DNA of 64,000 nucleotides from Bacteroidia bacterium (GCA_030428865.1 JAUIEK010000002.1:62001-126000); one strand, 5' to 3'. Positions 8,569 to 17,705 are shown, numbered from the stretch's first letter. The notes: generated from the letters alone by a model not told the origin. A program made the numbers and translations.

Positions 8569-9498
8569 CTAGCGTTTTATTTGTTGTGCAAGTAAGTAAA
8601 TTACCGCCATTCGCACAGCAACTCCATTTTCAACCTGATTTAAGATGATGGATTGGTCAGCATCAGCAACATCACTAGTGATTTCAACCCCTCTGTTAAT
8701 TGGTCCAGGATGCATAATTACAATTTTCTTTCCAAGATTGTCTAGTATCTCTTTGTTGATTCCGAATAGTTGTGTGTATTCTCTGGTTGAAGGAAAGTAT
8801 TTAATATCCATTCGCTCATGCTGTACTCGTAAAACGTTGGCTACATCACACCATTCTAGTGCTTTTTTTATGTTAGTTTCTACTTTTACTCCTAAGCTTG
8901 AAATATATTTAGGAATTAGTGTTGTTGGGCCACAAACTTTTATTTGAGCTCCCTGTAATTGTAATGCAAATATGTTTGACAAAGCTACGCGCGAGTGTAA
9001 AATATCTCCGACAATCACGATTTTTTTCCCTTTTACACTACCTAATTTCTCTTTTATAGAATAACAGTCAAGTAATGCTTGAGTAGGATGTTCATGAGTT
9101 CCATCTCCTGCATTAATAATTCTGGCATTAACGTGTTTAGACAGAAAAACACCAGCACCAACACTGGAATGTCTCATAACCACAATATCTACTTTCATAG
9201 ACAAAATATTGTTTACAGTGTCTATTAAAGTTTCTCCTTTCTTAACAGAAGATTGACTAGCCGAAAAATTAATTACATCTGCAGACAAGCGCTTTTCTGC
9301 CAGCTCAAAAGAAAGTTTAGTACGAGTGCTATTTTCAAAAAATAGATTGGCTATAGTAATATCTCTTAATGAAGGAACTTTTTTTATGGGTCTGTTTATT
9401 ACCTCTTTAAAGTGATCTGAAGTCTCAAAAATGAGTTCTATATCGCTTTTCTTGAGGTACTTTATTCCTAATAAATGTGGTACACTTAATTGTTTCAT
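8569..9498 (-). CDS. pyrB: aspartate carbamoyltransferase catalytic subunit
   Basis: 309 residues, the usual catalytic-chain length. The carbamoyl-phosphate site FFENSTRTKLSFE (family STRTR, here STRTK), HPTQALLD, and the aspartate-loop/C-terminal HPGPINRG are all present. It makes N-carbamoyl-aspartate, the committed step of pyrimidine synthesis. It lies 3 bases after pyrR and is followed by unrelated small genes. No pyrI regulatory chain is next to it, in keeping with control through PyrR. Confidence 0.97.
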   Translation of the reverse strand: MKQLSVPHLLGIKYLKKSDIELIFETSDHFKEVINRPIKKVPSLRDITIANLFFENSTRTKLSFELAEKRLSADVINFSASQSSVKKGETLIDTVNNILSMKVDIVVMRHSSVGAGVFLSKHVNARIINAGDGTHEHPTQALLDCYSIKEKLGSVKGKKIVIVGDILHSRVALSNIFALQLQGAQIKVCGPTTLIPKYISSLGVKVETNIKKALEWCDVANVLRVQHERMDIKYFPSTREYTQLFGINKEILDNLGKKIVIMHPGPINRGVEITSDVADADQSIILNQVENGVAVRMAVIYLLAQQIKR

Positions 9499-9501
9499 GC
9501 T

Positions 9502-10041
9502 CTACTTTGGCTCTATATAAACAGCATCTTTTTTATGTGTTTCTTTCCAGTTCACAACTACTCGTTCATTGTTAATAGCATCTACTTGCCTTCCTTTATA
9601 ATCAGGTTGTATAGGTAAGTGTCTACTAAACCTTCTATCAATTAAGACTAAAAGCTCAATACTTTCAGGTCTTCCGTACGATTGAATTGCAGTTAATGCA
9701 GCTCTAACACTTCTTCCAGAGTAAAGAACATCATCAATAAAAACAACTTTCTTATTCTCAATTAAAAATTGAATATCAGTAGAACTTGCTTCAATCGGTT
9801 CTTCGCGCCTTCTAAAATCATCTCTATAAAAGGTAATATCTAGAAAACCTAGTTTTAAATCCTTAATCTTATAAGTTGAGGTTAGTAATTCTGATAACCT
9901 TTTTGCGAGATAAGAACCTCTTGGTTGTAATCCAATTAACACAGTATTAGAAAAATTGTTGTGATTTTCAATTAACTGGCAAGCTAACCGATGTAGGATG
10001 ATGTCTATTTCAGATGTATTGAGTAGTACTTTTTTTCTCAT
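9502..10041 (-). CDS. pyrR: PyrR: bifunctional pyrimidine operon regulator / uracil phosphoribosyltransferase
   Basis: 179 residues of type I phosphoribosyltransferase fold with the PRPP motif VVFIDDVLYSGRSVRAA, the N-terminal block VLIGLQPRGSYLAKRL, and RREEP in the flexible hood. PyrR binds UMP/UTP and in other bacteria binds pyr mRNA to control attenuation. It is the first gene of the pyrR-pyrB operon and has a canonical promoter about 35 bases upstream. The leader is too short for an obvious anti-terminator/terminator pair. Confidence 0.95.
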   Translation of the reverse strand: MRKKVLLNTSEIDIILHRLACQLIENHNNFSNTVLIGLQPRGSYLAKRLSELLTSTYKIKDLKLGFLDITFYRDDFRRREEPIEASSTDIQFLIENKKVVFIDDVLYSGRSVRAALTAIQSYGRPESIELLVLIDRRFSRHLPIQPDYKGRQVDAINNERVVVNWKETHKKDAVYIEPK

Positions 10042-10078
10042 GAAAATCGATCGTTTAAGTCGATAGCCTACATTAAAG

Positions 10079-10108
10079 CAAAGCTACTGTAAAAAAATAG
10101 ACGGGCAA
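10079..10108 (-). promoter_or_regulatory. canonical Bacteroidetes promoter of the pyrR-pyrB operon
   Basis: On the minus strand TTTG, then 19 bases, then TAGCTTTG: an exact TTG-N19-TAnnTTTG match. It predicts a leader of about 32 nucleotides before the pyrR ATG. The leader contains a weak ATCGA/TCGAT inverted repeat. Confidence 0.75.
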
Positions 10109-10237
10109 AATATGATTGCTTAATAAAGCTCTGTATTTTTATTGTTAATTAAATTGTTGAAAACAAAAGCCATTATTTCTAAAGACAGGTAAGAGTTCTT
10201 TTAACTTTATAAATGTATAATTCAAATCTATCTGCTT

Positions 10238-11608
10238 ATGTCATTAGCAAAATTTGAATCGATGTTAAAAACCAATAACATCTACTTCTTTGATTTGGCT
10301 GAATTTGAAGAAATCATTGTTCATTATTTAGATACCGGAAAACACTCTCTCGCAAAAAAAGCAGTTCAGTTAGGTTTAGAACAGCACCCAGGTTCTATTG
10401 ATTTAAAATTACTGAAAGTTGAAATCTTAATTTTTGATAATAATCTGGAAGAAGCTACTAAAATGGTTAATAAAATAGAAGAGCTATATCCCAATAACGA
10501 TGAAATATACATCCAAAAAGCGACAATACTCTCAAAAAAGAATAATCATCAGGAAGCTATAGAAAATTTGAAAACAGCGCTTTATCATACAGATGATAAA
10601 GTAGATATATGGTCTCTTATGGGTATGGAATATCTTTATCTAGATGATTTTGAAAATGCTCGTTTAAATTTTGCCAAGTGTATCGATGTAGATTTTGAAG
10701 ATTATTCAGCTTTGTACAATGTGGTGTATTGCTATGATATGGAGAAAGATCATGAGCAAGCCATTGGGTTTTTAAATAACTATATTGATAAAAACCCATA
10801 TAGTGAAGTTGCTTGGCATCAATTAGGAAGGCAGTATTTTGTAATTGAGATGTATAAAGAAGCGCTTACCGCATTTGATTATGCTGTATTAATTGATGAA
10901 ACATTCATTGGAGCTTATTTAGAAAAAGCCAAAACATTAGAGCAAATGAAAATGTATGAAGAGGCAATAGAAAACTATTTGGTTACATTGGAGCTAGATG
11001 ATCCCACAGCATATGCATATGTTAGAATAGGAGAGTGCTATCATGCATTAAAAGACTTAGATACTGCTATTAAATATTATAAAAAAGCAGTTCACGAAGA
11101 TCCGTTATTAGACAAAGGTTGGGTTTTACTGACAGAAGCATACCATGAACAAAACGATTATCAAAAAGCGTACTATTATATAAACAAAGCAATAAAAATA
11201 GACGATTCAAATACGTTGTATTGGAGAAAGTATGCAAGCATTAGTATGAAATTGCATTTCTTTGAAGAAGCAGTAAAAGGCTTTGAAAACTGTTTGAATT
11301 TACAAGACCAAGCCATTGAGGTGTTTATAGGTTTAGCAGATGTGTTAACGTTTTTAGGAGAATTTAATGATGCGCTTGCTGTTTTATTTAAAGCTCAAAA
11401 GATATTTAAAGATTTTGCTGAGGTTGAGTATAGACTTTCGGGGCTTTTTTATACGCTAAATAAAAAGAGCTACGGAATAAATCACTTAATTAATGGGATG
11501 AAAATTGATTTTGAGTATCATCGTGTTCTAAAAGAGCTTTTTCCTGCTATATACGAAGAGAAGAACGTTCAAAAGCTTATTTCAGATTATAGCAAAGCAA
11601 TTGGATGA
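10238..11608 (+). CDS. tetratricopeptide repeat protein
   Basis: 456 residues with no signal peptide or membrane segment, built almost entirely of about eleven to twelve TPR helix pairs. Examples are AYVRIGECYHALKDLDTAIKYYKKA and GWVLLTEAYHEQNDYQKAYYYINKA, with the A/G/P spacing typical of the repeat. TPR arrays are protein-interaction scaffolds; no enzymatic domain is attached. The gene is transcribed toward the DUF2490 gene with only 6 bases between stop codons. It lies upstream of the DUF368/aroE block. Partner unknown. Confidence 0.92.
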   Translation: MSLAKFESMLKTNNIYFFDLAEFEEIIVHYLDTGKHSLAKKAVQLGLEQHPGSIDLKLLKVEILIFDNNLEEATKMVNKIEELYPNNDEIYIQKATILSKKNNHQEAIENLKTALYHTDDKVDIWSLMGMEYLYLDDFENARLNFAKCIDVDFEDYSALYNVVYCYDMEKDHEQAIGFLNNYIDKNPYSEVAWHQLGRQYFVIEMYKEALTAFDYAVLIDETFIGAYLEKAKTLEQMKMYEEAIENYLVTLELDDPTAYAYVRIGECYHALKDLDTAIKYYKKAVHEDPLLDKGWVLLTEAYHEQNDYQKAYYYINKAIKIDDSNTLYWRKYASISMKLHFFEEAVKGFENCLNLQDQAIEVFIGLADVLTFLGEFNDALAVLFKAQKIFKDFAEVEYRLSGLFYTLNKKSYGINHLINGMKIDFEYHRVLKELFPAIYEEKNVQKLISDYSKAIG

Positions 11609-11614
11609 AGCTGT

Positions 11615-12295
11615 TTATATTTTTAAGTACCAGTTAATTGAAACCCAAGAGGTGTGATTAGGGCCGCTTTTTAAAAAAGAGTTTAATCTGTAATCTAGTC
11701 CAAACTCTAATTTGCTTTTGTCAGTATATTTATATCCTAGCAAAGGAATAACACGAAGTCCGAGGTCGTATGAGTTATTTTCAAATCGATTAAGGATTTC
11801 ATGATTTACTTTTAAGTAGAACTCTTTAAAGTCAACACTTTTACCCTGCAGAGGTATTTCAAATGTTGTTCTGTAACGGAATCGAACCTCTACTCGGTTT
11901 TTGATTTCTAGAGTTTGATCACTAGCAAATCGATGAGCCATTCGGTAACCATCATAGTTCCGCACCAATGTATATTGTTGGATAAATCGTTTGTGAATAT
12001 CGTTGGGTCTAACTCTGGCTAAGAATCCTACAGATAATTTATTGCCAATTCCTACTTTCTTTGCGGCAATTAGAGAAAAATCAGTATGAATGTATTCTTG
12101 TCGCCTATTTACAACATTATCTGTTTTTTCTTGAAAAATATGACGTGCCTCAGTTTTAAAATTCACACTCCATTTTTTTGAAAGATCTGTGTTCAGATTA
12201 ATTGCAGGAAGTATTCCATATCTGTATGAAGATTGTCCAAAAAAATTGGCACAACATAATAGAAAGAAACAGAAGAAATAGATTTTAGTATTCAA
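11615..12295 (-). CDS. DUF2490 family outer membrane-type protein
   Basis: 226 residues with a signal peptide (MNTKIYFFCFFLLCCANFFG) and a series of amphipathic beta strands alternating with basic turns (SVNFKTEARHIFQ, VEVRFRYRTTFEIPLQG, LEFGLDYRLNSF). It ends in an aromatic-terminated strand (WVSINWYLKI), the layout of a small outer membrane barrel. This matches DUF2490, a family of unknown function frequent in Bacteroidota. Its start overlaps the end of the upstream gene by 11 bases, so the two form a unit. Confidence 0.85.
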   Translation of the reverse strand: MNTKIYFFCFFLLCCANFFGQSSYRYGILPAINLNTDLSKKWSVNFKTEARHIFQEKTDNVVNRRQEYIHTDFSLIAAKKVGIGNKLSVGFLARVRPNDIHKRFIQQYTLVRNYDGYRMAHRFASDQTLEIKNRVEVRFRYRTTFEIPLQGKSVDFKEFYLKVNHEILNRFENNSYDLGLRVIPLLGYKYTDKSKLEFGLDYRLNSFLKSGPNHTSWVSINWYLKI

Positions 12296-12851
12296 GATGA
12301 TCAGAGTTATTAGGAATAATTTCTCTTAATATTTTCATTTTTCCAGTGCTGTCAAATCGAAACTCCATCATTTTTGAGATATTATTTTTCTTACCGTAAA
12401 CTTCAATTTCATAGTAATTTGGAGTTTCTCTGAGTAAGCTATTATTTCGTAATTTATTGACAAGTGTTTCTGCGCTATCAATAAATTGTTGCTGAATTTT
12501 TAAAATTCGATACTTTGAAAAGTATTTATCTAAGAAATCTCTGATTTCAAATTGTGCTTTTTCAGGAATCTCTTTTTCTTTTATTTTAATTTCCACATCT
12601 TGTAGATTTCCCTTTAAACCAAATTCAATGCTAATTTTTTTCTTCTTTTTTTTGAACTTTGCTTCATACGAGTTTCCTGATTCATTTTCTTCATAATACC
12701 ATTTAATTCTGCCAGAAGTATTTATGCTTTTAATAAGAGAAACTGCTTTTGACGGAATTTTTTCTTCTGAAATTCGGAACTCTTTTTCCCGTTTTTGAGC
12801 CATACAAAAGCACGTAAGAAAAACAGTAAAAAAGAAAAAAATATTTCGCAT
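12285..12851 (-). CDS. secreted protein of unknown function, paired with DUF2490 gene
   Basis: 188 residues with a signal peptide (MRNIFFFFTVFLTCFCMAQ) and a lysine- and glutamate-rich periplasmic domain (YEAKFKKKKKKISIEFGLKG). Repeating beta-hairpins (KWYYEENESGNSYEAKF; NYYEIEVYGKKNNISKMMEFRFDSTGKM) suggest a PepSY/BLIP-like fold, but the match is weak and I do not name a family. It overlaps the DUF2490 gene, implying co-translation and a possible shared role at the outer membrane. Confidence 0.8.
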   Translation of the reverse strand: MRNIFFFFTVFLTCFCMAQKREKEFRISEEKIPSKAVSLIKSINTSGRIKWYYEENESGNSYEAKFKKKKKKISIEFGLKGNLQDVEIKIKEKEIPEKAQFEIRDFLDKYFSKYRILKIQQQFIDSAETLVNKLRNNSLLRETPNYYEIEVYGKKNNISKMMEFRFDSTGKMKILREIIPNNSDHLEY

Positions 12852-12876
12852 AATAAATATTGAAAGCTATGAAAAA

Positions 12877-12884
12877 CAAAAGTA
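12877..12884 (-). promoter_or_regulatory. -7 box TACTTTTG upstream of the DUF2490 pair
   Basis: Exact TAnnTTTG on the minus strand 25 bases from the ATG; no matching -33 TTG. Confidence 0.35.
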
Positions 12885-12907
12885 ATAAGAAATAAAAACA
12901 GAAAAGT

Positions 12908-12915
12908 TATCTTCG
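12908..12915 (+). promoter_or_regulatory. variant -7 box TATCTTCG upstream of the DUF368 pair
   Basis: One mismatch to TAnnTTTG, 19 bases upstream of the ATG. It is one of several TAnnTTCG variants in the window. Confidence 0.25.
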
Positions 12916-12934
12916 TACATTGAATTGATATAGC

Positions 12935-13867
12935 ATGGCAAGAACTAAAAAAGATTACATAATTATTGCTCTTAAAGGAATAGCAATGGGAGCTGCAGAT
13001 GTTGTTCCAGGAGTTTCAGGAGGGACTATTGCTTTTATATCGGGAATTTACGAAGAACTTTTAATTACAATTAGTAGTATCAATTTTACATTGTTTAAAA
13101 CACTCAAAAAAGAAGGAATTTTAGCTGCTTGGAAACAAATGAATGGTAATTTTTTAGTTTCCTTGCTGTTTGGTATCGCTATAAGTGTCATATCTCTTGC
13201 TAAGGGTATTAAGTGGATGCTAGAAAACCAACCCATTATGCTTTGGTCTTTTTTCTTTGGATTGGTGTTAGCAAGTGTTTTATACATAGGAAAGCAAATA
13301 CAAAAATGGAATGTAATTTCCATTATTGCTTTATTGGCAGGAGCTATTTTGGCATATTATATAACAACACTAGACCCTTTAGTAAGTGAAAACTCACCGC
13401 CTTGGTTTTTGTTTGTAGCAGGAGCTATTGCTATTTGTGCTATGATTTTACCCGGTATTTCAGGAGCTTTTATTCTAGTGCTTTTAGGTGCATATAAATC
13501 GATATTAGATGCAATTAATAATCGAGATTTTTTAACAATTTCGATAGTGGCTGCAGGAGCTGTCATAGGTCTTTTGTCTTTCTCTAGAGTTTTAAAATGG
13601 TTGTTTTCTCGTTTTAAAGAATATACTCTTGCTACTTTAACCGGATTTATAATTGGTTCTTTAAATAAGATTTGGCCCTGGAAAGAAACATTGACCTGGA
13701 GGATGAATTCAAAAGGTATGGAGGTTCCTCTTAAGCAAGTAAGTGTTTTACCCAATAATTTTAATGGAGACTCTCAACTGTTGTTGGCAATACTGTTAGC
13801 AATTGTTGGGTTCTTAGTTATTCTATTTTTAGAAAAGTTAGCAGCAGAAAAACCAACGCATGCATAA
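12935..13867 (+). CDS. DUF368 (PopT-type) polyprenyl-phosphate translocase, copy 1
   Basis: 310 residues, polytopic. The two-fold internal repeat is visible in the paired motifs GAADVVPGVSGGTIAFISGIYEEL (N-half) and ILPGISGAFILVLLGAY (C-half), each a Pro-Gly-x-Ser-Gly hairpin at a membrane re-entrant site. Established knowledge: DUF368 proteins (PopT) recycle undecaprenyl phosphate across the cytoplasmic membrane for cell-wall and glycan synthesis. It overlaps a second DUF368 gene by 8 bases, so both are made together. Confidence 0.93.
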   Translation: MARTKKDYIIIALKGIAMGAADVVPGVSGGTIAFISGIYEELLITISSINFTLFKTLKKEGILAAWKQMNGNFLVSLLFGIAISVISLAKGIKWMLENQPIMLWSFFFGLVLASVLYIGKQIQKWNVISIIALLAGAILAYYITTLDPLVSENSPPWFLFVAGAIAICAMILPGISGAFILVLLGAYKSILDAINNRDFLTISIVAAGAVIGLLSFSRVLKWLFSRFKEYTLATLTGFIIGSLNKIWPWKETLTWRMNSKGMEVPLKQVSVLPNNFNGDSQLLLAILLAIVGFLVILFLEKLAAEKPTHA

Positions 13868-14870
13868 AGAAAGGAGCTTTATAGAAAAACTAGTATTGTT
13901 TTTAAAAGGCTTGGCTATGGGAGCTGCGAATAAGGTTCCTGGAGTCTCTGGAGGTACTGTCTCCTTTGTATTGGGTTTTTATGAGGAACTTATTTATTCA
14001 TTCCAAAAAATAAATTTTGTTGCATTACGATTATTGATGAATGGTCGTTTTAGAAGTTTTTTTAAATATATAAATGCACAGTTTTTAGTCCTTGTTATTA
14101 CTGGTAGCTTGTTTAGCTATTTTAGTGTTTCTCTCGTTTTAGATTATTTTTTAAGGAATTATGAGCTCTATGTATGGAGTTGGTTTTTCGGTATGATAAT
14201 AGGGTCAATATACTACATTAGCAAAGATTTTGGAGAATGGACTATCAAGAATAGCGTCTCTCTTGTGTTGGGAGTTGCAGTAGGGATTAGTATAAGTTTT
14301 TTAACTCCAGCAGGAGAAAATGATAATTTATGGTTTGTATTCCTTTGTGGAATTATAGGTGTTTCTGGAATGACACTTCCGGGTTTATCAGGATCTTTTA
14401 TTTTGATCCTTTTAGGAAATTATGTTCTATTATTAGTAGATTCTGTAAATGCTCTTTTTAATGTGCTAGCAAGTTTGGCATCAGGTAATTTTGATGTGCT
14501 AAGTGATCCTGTAAAAATTAGATACTTAAAAATAATAGGTGTTTTTACAGTAGGTTCTGGGTTTGGATTAGTTTCCATATCACATGTTTTAGGTTATGTG
14601 CTAAAGAGATATCATCAAATAGTTATAGCTATTATTATTGGCTTTATTACAGGATCTTTAGGGATTGTTTGGCCTTGGAAAGAAAAAGTTTATAAACAAG
14701 TGAATGATGAATTTTTATTAGATCAAAATGGAGATAGAATTATACTTAACTACAAAAGATTTTTACCAAATGTGGGGCAAACAGAAACCTGGGTTGCTAT
14801 CTTCTTTATTCTTTTAGGAATTGCTTTGATATTGGGAATTGATTATTATGGTAGAGCAAGAAAAAAATAG
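13860..14870 (+). CDS. DUF368 (PopT-type) polyprenyl-phosphate translocase, copy 2
   Basis: 336 residues, polytopic, clearly paralogous to the preceding protein: GAANKVPGVSGGTVSFVLGFYEEL and TLPGLSGSFILILLGNY sit at equivalent positions. It differs by a longer loop before the last helix (DDEFLL-type insert, QVNDEFLLDQNGDRIILNYKRF). Overlapping starts on both sides (8 bases with copy 1, 23 with aroE) make a tightly coupled three-gene unit. Two adjacent paralogues could form a heterodimer or serve different lipid carriers; the sequence does not decide this. Confidence 0.93.
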   Translation: MHKERSFIEKLVLFLKGLAMGAANKVPGVSGGTVSFVLGFYEELIYSFQKINFVALRLLMNGRFRSFFKYINAQFLVLVITGSLFSYFSVSLVLDYFLRNYELYVWSWFFGMIIGSIYYISKDFGEWTIKNSVSLVLGVAVGISISFLTPAGENDNLWFVFLCGIIGVSGMTLPGLSGSFILILLGNYVLLLVDSVNALFNVLASLASGNFDVLSDPVKIRYLKIIGVFTVGSGFGLVSISHVLGYVLKRYHQIVIAIIIGFITGSLGIVWPWKEKVYKQVNDEFLLDQNGDRIILNYKRFLPNVGQTETWVAIFFILLGIALILGIDYYGRARKK

Positions 14871-15606
14871 TGATAAATATATTTATGGGCTTTTAGGTAA
14901 GAATATTTCGTATTCATTTTCTAAGCAATACTTCGCAAATAAATTTAAAGCGGAAAATATTTCGAATGCAGCGTATATTAACTTTGATATCCCTACAATC
15001 AACGATGTTAGAAATGTGTTTACAAAAAGGGATTTAGTAGGTTTAAACATTACGATTCCTTATAAAGAGCAGATTATTCCTTTTTTAGATGATTTGTCTC
15101 CATCAGCAAAAGAAATAGTAGCAGTAAATACAGTTGTTTTTCAAGAAGGTAAAAAAATAGGTCATAACACAGATGTAATCGGATTTAGAGATTCATTAAA
15201 ACCACTTTTAAAAAATCATCATAAAAAAGCATTAGTTCTAGGAACAGGAGGTGCGTCAAAAGCAATTTCGTATGCCTTAAATCAGTTAGATATTGATCAG
15301 ACTATTGTGTCAAGAAAAATAAACGACTCTCATATTTCGTATAGCCAAATTGATGAGGATATTATTAGCACACACACAATTATTATTAATTGTACGCCAT
15401 TAGGAACTTATCCCGAAATACATCAAAAGCCAATAGTACCTTATCAGTACATTACGCAAAATCATATTCTATACGATTTAATATACAATCCGAAAGAAAC
15501 AGCATTTTTGAGATTGGGCAAGGAGCAAGGAGCTACTGTGAAAAATGGACTCGAAATGCTGGAAATACAAGCAGAAGAATCTTGGAAAATATGGAATATG
15601 AGATAA
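14848..15606 (+). CDS. aroE: shikimate dehydrogenase
   Basis: The ORF track starts at a TTG (14839); the ATG at 14848 gives 252 residues and is preferred. Substrate-site motifs are present: YSFS near the N-terminus, NITIPYKE with the catalytic Lys, and NTDVIGF with the catalytic Asp. The Rossmann dinucleotide motif is VLGTGGASKAI. It reduces 3-dehydroshikimate to shikimate with NADPH. At about 250 residues it is a little shorter than E. coli AroE, as is usual in Bacteroidota. The start lies inside the 3' end of the second DUF368 gene. Confidence 0.95.
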   Translation: MVEQEKNSDKYIYGLLGKNISYSFSKQYFANKFKAENISNAAYINFDIPTINDVRNVFTKRDLVGLNITIPYKEQIIPFLDDLSPSAKEIVAVNTVVFQEGKKIGHNTDVIGFRDSLKPLLKNHHKKALVLGTGGASKAISYALNQLDIDQTIVSRKINDSHISYSQIDEDIISTHTIIINCTPLGTYPEIHQKPIVPYQYITQNHILYDLIYNPKETAFLRLGKEQGATVKNGLEMLEIQAEESWKIWNMR

Positions 15607-15660
15607 TTAACTTCTCTATTCCATAAGTCAAAAAATATTTTCGTTATAAAGAAATGATTT

Positions 15661-15691
15661 TTGTTTCTTTTATAACTTGTAAGTATATTTA
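15661..15691 (+). promoter_or_regulatory. probable promoter of the DUF349 gene
   Basis: TTG, 20 bases, TATATTTA (one mismatch in the -7 box). Predicted leader about 25 bases. Confidence 0.45.
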
Positions 15692-15721
15692 AAAAATAAA
15701 CGAACTGTAAACATTGTATAT

Positions 15722-17641
15722 ATGTTAGAGAATAGAGAAGAAAAAGTAGAAGACGTACATTCTAATCACGAAGAAGAGGTTAAAGGAGAAACAGCTCAAG
15801 ATGTTAAGGATTCTGAAGCGTTATCTTCAGAAAAAGATGAAGGTAAAATTGATGTTGAAGATGCCAATAAAAAAGCATTAGACGAAGTAGAGAATAAGAT
15901 TGCAGAAGATGCAGAAAAAGATGATGAAAGAAACAATATTCCTTACAAAGAATATCAGCAGCTTGATTTGGAATCTTTAGTAGATGAATTAGAAGATTTA
16001 ATAAAGAAAAATCCTGTTCAACAAATTAACAAGCATGTCAATGAAATTAAGTCGGTTTTTAATAAAAAATTCGGAGCTCTGTTAGCCGAAAAAAAAGAAG
16101 CTTTTTTGGCAGAAGGAGGAGATTCTATAGATTTTCAATTTTCTAGTCCGGTAAAAACAAAATACAATACATTATTAGGAGATTATAAAAAGAAAAGAGA
16201 TCAATATTACGGTGAATTAGAAAAAACATTTAGCGAAAATTTAGAAAGAAGGCTAAAAGTAATAGAAGATTTAAAGCAAATTATAGAAGAGGCAGATGCA
16301 AATACAATGTATAAGTCTTTTAAAGAGCTCCAAAATACTTGGCGTTCTATTGGTTCTATTCCTAAAAGTAGATATAATGATACATGGAGAACATACCATC
16401 ACCATGTAGAGCGATTTTATGATTTACTTCACCTGAGTAATGACTTTAGAGAACTTGACTTTAAAAATAATTTAGAAGAAAAACTTCAGCTCATAAAAAG
16501 GGCAGAGGAATTAGCGGAGTTGGATGATGTAAATGAAGCTTTTAAAGAGCTTCAAAAGTTGCATAAAGCGTGGAAAGAAGATGTTGGTCCTGTTGCGTTA
16601 GAAATGCGCGAAGAAATATGGCAAAAGTTTAGTGATGCGACTAAAAAAGTTCATGATAAGAGACATGAGCATTACAAACAGATGAAGTCTCAATACCAAG
16701 ATATTATTGATGAAAAATTAAAGGTAATTGAGAAAATTGAAAATTATGATTTTTCTAATAACAATTCACATGCAGATTGGCAAAATAGTATAAAAGAAAT
16801 AGAAGCGCTAAGAGAACTATACTTTAAAGCAGGAAAGCTTCCTTACTCAAAGAGTGAACCTGTGTGGCAAAAATTAAAAGCAGCAACAAGAGAGTTTAAC
16901 AAAGCAAAAAACGAGTTTTACAAAAAAGAAAAGTCAGATCAGCAAGAAAATCTTGAGAAAAAACAAGAGTTGGTTAATGTAGCTGTGTTATTGAAAGATA
17001 GTGAAGATTGGGAGAATACGGCAAACAATCTGAAAAGAGTGCAGGCAGAATGGAAGAGAATAGGTCATGTGCCTAAGAAATTTTCAGATAAGATCTGGAA
17101 AGAATTTAAAACGGCATGTAACCATTTCTTTAATCGTTATCATCAACAAAAAAATTCGATAAGTAAAGAACAACAAGAAACTATTAATGACAGAAAAGAA
17201 TTTCTAGATAAAATTTTTGCAATTAAGAAAGCAACTAAAGAAGAAATAGTTGATTTAATTAACCAGTGGTCAGATTTTGGAAAATTGCCAAGAAGTGCGA
17301 GAAATCTTGATGTGAAATTCAATAAAGTCATTGATGATCTATTAGAGAAATTACCTATTGATAAAAGCGAATTAGCAATGATTAAGTTTGTTAATATTGT
17401 TGACGGTTATGTTAAGAATGAAAATTACAAGCGATTGGATTCCGAAGGTCATTTTGTTAGAAAGAAAGTAGATGAAATTTCAAAAGAAATACAACAGTTA
17501 GAAAATAATTTAGGGTTTTTTACAAATGATTCCGAAGATAGTCCAATGTTTGATAATGTTCGAGATAAGATAGAAGGTTTTAAAGATGATTTAGAAATAT
17601 GGAACAAAAAGTTAGAGTATTTAAAAGGACTTAAGTACTAA
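15722..17641 (+). CDS. DUF349 repeat protein
   Basis: 639 residues. An acidic, low-complexity N-terminus (about 1-75, rich in Glu/Asp/Lys) is followed by five helical DUF349 units. They are recognised by the recurrent W-x-x-(I/V)G-x-(I/V/L)P motif: WRSIGSIPKSRYNDTW, WKEDVGPVALEMREEIW, FKAGKLPYSKSEPVW, WKRIGHVPKKFSDKIW and FGKLPRSARNLDVKF. There is no signal peptide. DUF349 proteins are cytosolic, helical and of unresolved function. The gene has its own promoter-like sequence and a strong terminator, so it is monocistronic. Confidence 0.92.
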   Translation: MLENREEKVEDVHSNHEEEVKGETAQDVKDSEALSSEKDEGKIDVEDANKKALDEVENKIAEDAEKDDERNNIPYKEYQQLDLESLVDELEDLIKKNPVQQINKHVNEIKSVFNKKFGALLAEKKEAFLAEGGDSIDFQFSSPVKTKYNTLLGDYKKKRDQYYGELEKTFSENLERRLKVIEDLKQIIEEADANTMYKSFKELQNTWRSIGSIPKSRYNDTWRTYHHHVERFYDLLHLSNDFRELDFKNNLEEKLQLIKRAEELAELDDVNEAFKELQKLHKAWKEDVGPVALEMREEIWQKFSDATKKVHDKRHEHYKQMKSQYQDIIDEKLKVIEKIENYDFSNNNSHADWQNSIKEIEALRELYFKAGKLPYSKSEPVWQKLKAATREFNKAKNEFYKKEKSDQQENLEKKQELVNVAVLLKDSEDWENTANNLKRVQAEWKRIGHVPKKFSDKIWKEFKTACNHFFNRYHQQKNSISKEQQETINDRKEFLDKIFAIKKATKEEIVDLINQWSDFGKLPRSARNLDVKFNKVIDDLLEKLPIDKSELAMIKFVNIVDGYVKNENYKRLDSEGHFVRKKVDEISKEIQQLENNLGFFTNDSEDSPMFDNVRDKIEGFKDDLEIWNKKLEYLKGLKY

Positions 17642-17645
17642 GCAA

Positions 17646-17680
17646 AAAAGAAGCCTTAGAAAAAATCTAAGGCTTCTTTT
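17646..17680. terminator. bidirectional terminator after DUF349 gene
   Basis: Perfect 15-bp stem AAAAGAAGCCTTAGA / TCTAAGGCTTCTTTT with loop AAAAA, between convergent genes. Confidence 0.88.
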
Positions 17681-17705
17681 TTATTTATGTTTTAAATAAA
17701 CTTGC

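Noticed and set aside
10122-10137. AATAAAGCTCTGTATT shared between this intergenic region and 63325-63340
   Set aside because: A 16-base match is expected a few times by chance in 64 kb of AT-rich sequence, and the surroundings are unrelated.
13048-13755. Minus-strand ORFs opposite DUF368 genes
   Set aside because: They lie entirely antisense to a strongly supported membrane protein and have no recognisable domain.
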